DNA from: Planctomycetota bacterium
Lineage (GTDB): Bacteria; Planctomycetota; Brocadiia; JAJRTI01
Direction: 5' to 3'
DNA length: 9,691 nucleotides
Assembly: GCA_024278415.1 (NCBI GenBank)
Contig: JAJRTI010000188.1
Location: forward strand, 1 to 9,691
This document shows positions 7,649 to 9,691 of the stretch, piece after piece (positions within the stretch are counted from its first letter, which is position 1; each line of letters begins with the position of its first letter). The notes under the pieces are model-generated. The model saw only the letters and a list, made by a program, of their open reading frames with translations, was not told the origin of the DNA and ran no database searches. The position numbers were made by a program, and so were the translations under genes.

Positions 7649-8632
7649 CCTGATCCTCACCCATTGCTTGCGCGCGGCCGACGCGACCGCGGCTTCGGCC
7701 ATCTTCAGGGCGCGCAGCGCGTCTCGGACCGAGACGGGCGCCTCCCGCGTCGTGCGAACCGCGCGCAGAAACGCGTCCAGTTGCGCGCGGAACATGTCGT
7801 CGCGGCCCAGGGTGCAGGGGTAGGAGTGATACCCCTCGCGGTCGTGCTCGTAATGGCGCACCTGGCCATCGATGAAATCGGCGAAGAGATGCCCGCGGTC
7901 GCCGTACAGCTCCAGGCTCCGGCGCTGCGGCTGCTGGATGTAGTCCATGTGCACGCTCGCAACCGCGCCGGACTTGAAACGCACGATGATCGAGAACAGG
8001 TTCGGGTCGGGCTTGATCTCCAAGTCGCCCAGATGCGCCTTGGTCGCCACGACGTGCTTGGGGGCGCCGAAGAACAACCCCAGCAGGTCCAACTCGTGCG
8101 AGTAGTCGAAGACCAGCGCGTTGGGCTCGTCGAGCCGGTAGTCGGAGCGCGCGGCCTGGAGGGTGAAGTACGTGCCGACCATGGCGCGGCCCGACACGAG
8201 ATTGCCAATGGCGCCGGACTCGACAATCTGCTGCATGCGCTGCACCATGGGATGGAATCGCAGCAGGTAGCCCACGTGCACGACGCGCTTGGCCTTGGCC
8301 GCGGCCACGGCGATGGCCCGGCCCGCTTCGAAGGTGTGGGCCAGCGGCTTCTCACAGAACACGTCCGCACCGGCTTCGAGCGCGGCCACGGCCACGCGCT
8401 TGTGGTAGCGGTTCGGTGTGCACACGAACACTGCGTCGGGCTTCTGTGCGATCGCGGTCTTGTAGTCCGCGTGGGTCTCCACCGCGTCCGCGACCTTGCG
8501 CGCGGCTGCAAGCTGCTTCGGATCGCGGTCACAGAGCGCGACCGCAACGTCGTCGCGGTCCGCGAGCAGCCGCGCATGGCGCTGGCCGATTGAGCCGCAG
8601 CCGACAACGAGGGTTTTGAGTGGCGTGGCCAT
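7646..8632 (-). CDS. Gfo/Idh/MocA family NAD(P)-dependent oxidoreductase
   Basis: These 328-residue cytoplasmic enzymes oxidise or reduce sugars, inositols or sugar derivatives with a nicotinamide cofactor. The N-terminal Rossmann fold carries GCGSIGQRHA at 11-20 (GxGxxG), and the acidic residue of CDRD (34-37) follows the second strand. CTPNRYH (71-77) and CEKPLA (93-98) are the family hallmarks; Lys95 is the usual active-site lysine. The C-terminal alpha/beta domain has DYSHELDLL (176-184), where His179 is the likely catalytic histidine; this spacing matches the SHExD subgroup rather than the classical DxGSHxxD form. Length is normal and nothing is missing. GGGAG lies 6 nt before the ATG. 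The substrate cannot be read from sequence. Its neighbour downstream on the same strand encodes an exported putative carbohydrate enzyme, which suggests work on a released sugar, although this family is so abundant that the link is weak. Confidence 0.93.
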   Translation of the reverse strand: MATPLKTLVVGCGSIGQRHARLLADRDDVAVALCDRDPKQLAAARKVADAVETHADYKTAIAQKPDAVFVCTPNRYHKRVAVAALEAGADVFCEKPLAHTFEAGRAIAVAAAKAKRVVHVGYLLRFHPMVQRMQQIVESGAIGNLVSGRAMVGTYFTLQAARSDYRLDEPNALVFDYSHELDLLGLFFGAPKHVVATKAHLGDLEIKPDPNLFSIIVRFKSGAVASVHMDYIQQPQRRSLELYGDRGHLFADFIDGQVRHYEHDREGYHSYPCTLGRDDMFRAQLDAFLRAVRTTREAPVSVRDALRALKMAEAAVASAARKQWVRIR

Positions 8633-8729
8633 GTGTCGCTCCCAGAGAATGGGGTTTCATCATCTTCATCTATGTTACTCTTTCGGGCGCTGCTGATATA
8701 GCCATTGGCGCGATCTTCCCTTGCAGCGG

Positions 8730-8748
8730 AGAATCTCAACCGGATTCT
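8730..8748. repeat. 6-bp inverted repeat in divergent intergenic region
   Basis: AGAATC (8730-8735), spacer TCAACCG, GATTCT (8743-8748). Six-bp arms can arise by chance; it is noted because it lies 17 bp from a stronger dyad. Confidence 0.3.
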
Positions 8749-8764
8749 GAGGAAGGAATACATC

Positions 8765-8787
8765 GGTTGCATATGGTGTATGCAACC
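8765..8787. promoter_or_regulatory. Perfect 9-bp dyad, candidate operator
   Basis: GGTTGCATA (8765-8773), spacer TGGTG, TATGCAACC (8779-8787). The 23-bp element with 5-bp spacer has the size and symmetry of a binding site for a dimeric regulator. It is 133 bp from the oxidoreductase start and 165 bp from the GNAT start, so it could serve either gene. No T-run follows it, which argues against a terminator. The dyad is certain; the regulator is unknown and none is encoded in the window. Confidence 0.5.
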
Positions 8788-8877
8788 CTGGCAGGTGCCG
8801 CACGTCCGCGGCTCCGCGTGAGCACATCGCAAGTCTCGTGGCCATCGCATGTTTCGCCCAAGGCTGGCGCTGGCATC

Positions 8878-8903
8878 GCATTCGCTGACCAAATAGCGAA
8901 TGC
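8878..8903. promoter_or_regulatory. Perfect 9-bp dyad near the GNAT gene start
   Basis: GCATTCGCT (8878-8886), spacer GACCAAAT, AGCGAATGC (8895-8903). It ends 35 bp before the AGGAGG of the rightward gene, so it lies in its promoter or 5' leader. As DNA it could be an operator; as RNA it is a stable 9-bp stem with an 8-nt loop. Its arms differ from those of the 8765-8787 dyad, so two different factors or functions would be needed. Confidence 0.45.
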
Positions 8904-8937
8904 AGCCGCCGCATGATTGGATCACACTGTCTCTGCG

Positions 8938-8943
8938 AGGAGG
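8938..8943 (+). promoter_or_regulatory. Consensus Shine-Dalgarno for the GNAT gene
   Basis: AGGAGG, 8 nt before ATG 8952, is the strongest ribosome binding site in the window and fixes the start of the edge-truncated gene. Confidence 0.8.
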
Positions 8944-8951
8944 ATCACCCA

Positions 8952-9691
8952 ATGCAGACGCGTTTCAGCACCGGCCGCAGAATCAGGATCGCCGCCGCCA
9001 CGGAGCAGGATCGCCAAGTGATCTATGACCTACGCCATGACGTGTACGCTCGTGAACTTGCGCAGCATCACGAGACCCCCGAACGCGCTCTGCGCGATGC
9101 GCTCGATGACTTCAACACATACATCACCGCGTCGGCCAACGGCCGCGTCGTGGGCTTCATCAGCGTGACGCCGCCGGGCCACGGGCGCTACTCGATCGAC
9201 AAGTATCTGTCCCGAGACGATCTGCCATTCCCCTGCGACGATGGGCTATACGAGGTCCGGTTGCTGACGGTCGTCGGTGCCCATCGGGGCACTCAGCTTG
9301 CCGCGCTCCTCATGTACGCCGCCCTGCGCTGGGTGGAGGCGCATGGCGGGAAACGGATCGTGGCGATCGGCCGCCGGGAGGTCTTGGACATCTACCTGAA
9401 GGCGCGCCTGGAGCCCCTTGGCCGCAGCATCCAGTCAGGCGCGGTCACGTTCGAACTCATGAGCGCGACCACCGAGGCCCTGCACGCGGGCCTGCGCGGC
9501 CGCGCGTCGCTCATGCGACGGCTCAAGGCTCGGACGGACTGGCAGTTGGGCGTACCCTTCGAAAAGCCCGCTGCCTGCTACCACGGGGGAGCGTTCTTCG
9601 ACGCCATCGGCGACGAGTTCGACGCGCTGGACAGGCGCCGCGACATCATCAACGCCGACGTGCTCGACGCGTGGTTCCCGCCCTCGCCCAA
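8952..9691 (+). CDS. GNAT-type acyltransferase fused to apparent aminotransferase (3' end outside window)
   Basis: An open frame of 246 codons runs off the right edge. Residues about 10-175 fit a GNAT acyltransferase close to the N-acyl amino acid synthase type: DLRHDVYARELAQH (26-39), GRVVGFISVTPP (64-75), YEVRLLTVVGAHRG (100-113) as the beta4/acyl-CoA loop, and a terminal Tyr148 before LKARLEPLG. Residues 210-246 (YHGGAFFDAIGDEF, then RRDIINADVLDAWFPPSP) are not GNAT. They resemble the entry into a fold-type I PLP aminotransferase, which I recall being fused to GNAT domains in some bacteria. The domain carrying the PLP lysine would be beyond the window, so the second half is inferred. It is divergent from the oxidoreductase gene; no shared pathway is evident. 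A product such as an acylated amino acid or amine is possible but untested. Confidence 0.72.
   Translation, partial: MQTRFSTGRRIRIAAATEQDRQVIYDLRHDVYARELAQHHETPERALRDALDDFNTYITASANGRVVGFISVTPPGHGRYSIDKYLSRDDLPFPCDDGLYEVRLLTVVGAHRGTQLAALLMYAALRWVEAHGGKRIVAIGRREVLDIYLKARLEPLGRSIQSGAVTFELMSATTEALHAGLRGRASLMRRLKARTDWQLGVPFEKPAACYHGGAFFDAIGDEFDALDRRRDIINADVLDAWFPPSP

Larger units (their letters stand above)
8633..8951. other. 319-bp divergent intergenic region
   Basis: It separates the leftward oxidoreductase gene from the rightward GNAT gene and should hold the promoters of both. It is visibly less GC-rich than the flanking genes. It contains three perfect inverted repeats (8730-8748, 8765-8787 and 8878-8903) and a strong Shine-Dalgarno at its right end. 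I found no convincing sigma-70 -35/-10 pair on either strand. Short ORFs here lack ribosome binding sites and recognisable sequence. Confidence 0.7.

Noticed and set aside
8721..8749. TTGCAG - 17 nt - ATTCTG as a rightward sigma-70 promoter
   Set aside because: The -10 element matches the consensus poorly and would leave a leader of almost 200 nt; not enough to call.
8675..8914. Small - strand ORF (79 codons) in the intergenic region
   Set aside because: No ribosome binding site, unstructured composition, and it overlaps the candidate operators.
8620..8916. Small + strand ORF (98 codons) across the divergent intergenic region
   Set aside because: It starts inside the oxidoreductase gene, has no Shine-Dalgarno and no recognisable features, and would span the dyads and promoter space.
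7705..8952. 415-codon - strand frame overlapping the Gfo/Idh gene and the intergenic region
   Set aside because: Ser/Arg/Thr-rich shadow sequence; the Gfo/Idh motifs GCGSIG and CEKPL are in the other phase, which has its own ribosome binding site.

Overview
This is a GC-rich bacterial chromosomal window with six protein genes, two of them cut by the window edges. The large secreted enzymes of unfamiliar substrate, a LamG-type lectin domain, an FG-GAP/VCBS propeller and a Gfo/Idh oxidoreductase suggest a free-living heterotroph. A planctomycete or a related PVC-type or Hydrogenedentes-like lineage, possibly known only from metagenomes, would fit. That placement is inference from gene style, because there is no rRNA here. 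I see no rRNA, tRNA, CRISPR array, transposase or phage gene.

Left part (1-1494, + strand): the C-terminal end of a LysM-repeat protein, a 96-bp gap holding a 9-bp inverted repeat, then a complete mnmA (tRNA U34 2-thiouridylase) with both catalytic cysteines. These look like housekeeping genes.

Middle part (1599-7510): two large, probably exported proteins face each other tail to tail. On the + strand is a 1023-residue protein with an N-terminal LamG-like domain followed by a DUF6067 / GH123-like glycosidase region. On the - strand is a 904-residue protein with a signal peptide, an Asp-rich FG-GAP beta-propeller and a large C-terminal domain that could be catalytic. Its architecture recalls GH150 lambda-carrageenases. 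The 125-bp gap between their stop codons is packed with three perfect hairpins, two of which are plausible terminators, one for each direction.

Right part (7646-9691): a Gfo/Idh/MocA oxidoreductase lies just upstream of the propeller gene on the - strand, 135 bp away, so the two may be cotranscribed. Divergent from it, across a 319-bp lower-GC intergenic region with several perfect dyads, starts a + strand gene with a strong Shine-Dalgarno. It encodes a GNAT acyltransferase domain that runs into what looks like the beginning of a PLP-dependent aminotransferase, and it leaves the window.

Working interpretation: the middle and right genes form a small accessory carbohydrate module (a lectin-bearing hydrolase, a propeller-bearing hydrolase or lyase, and a sugar oxidoreductase) next to housekeeping genes. 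No transporter, SusC/D pair, sulfatase or dedicated regulator is visible, so the substrate cannot be fixed from this window.
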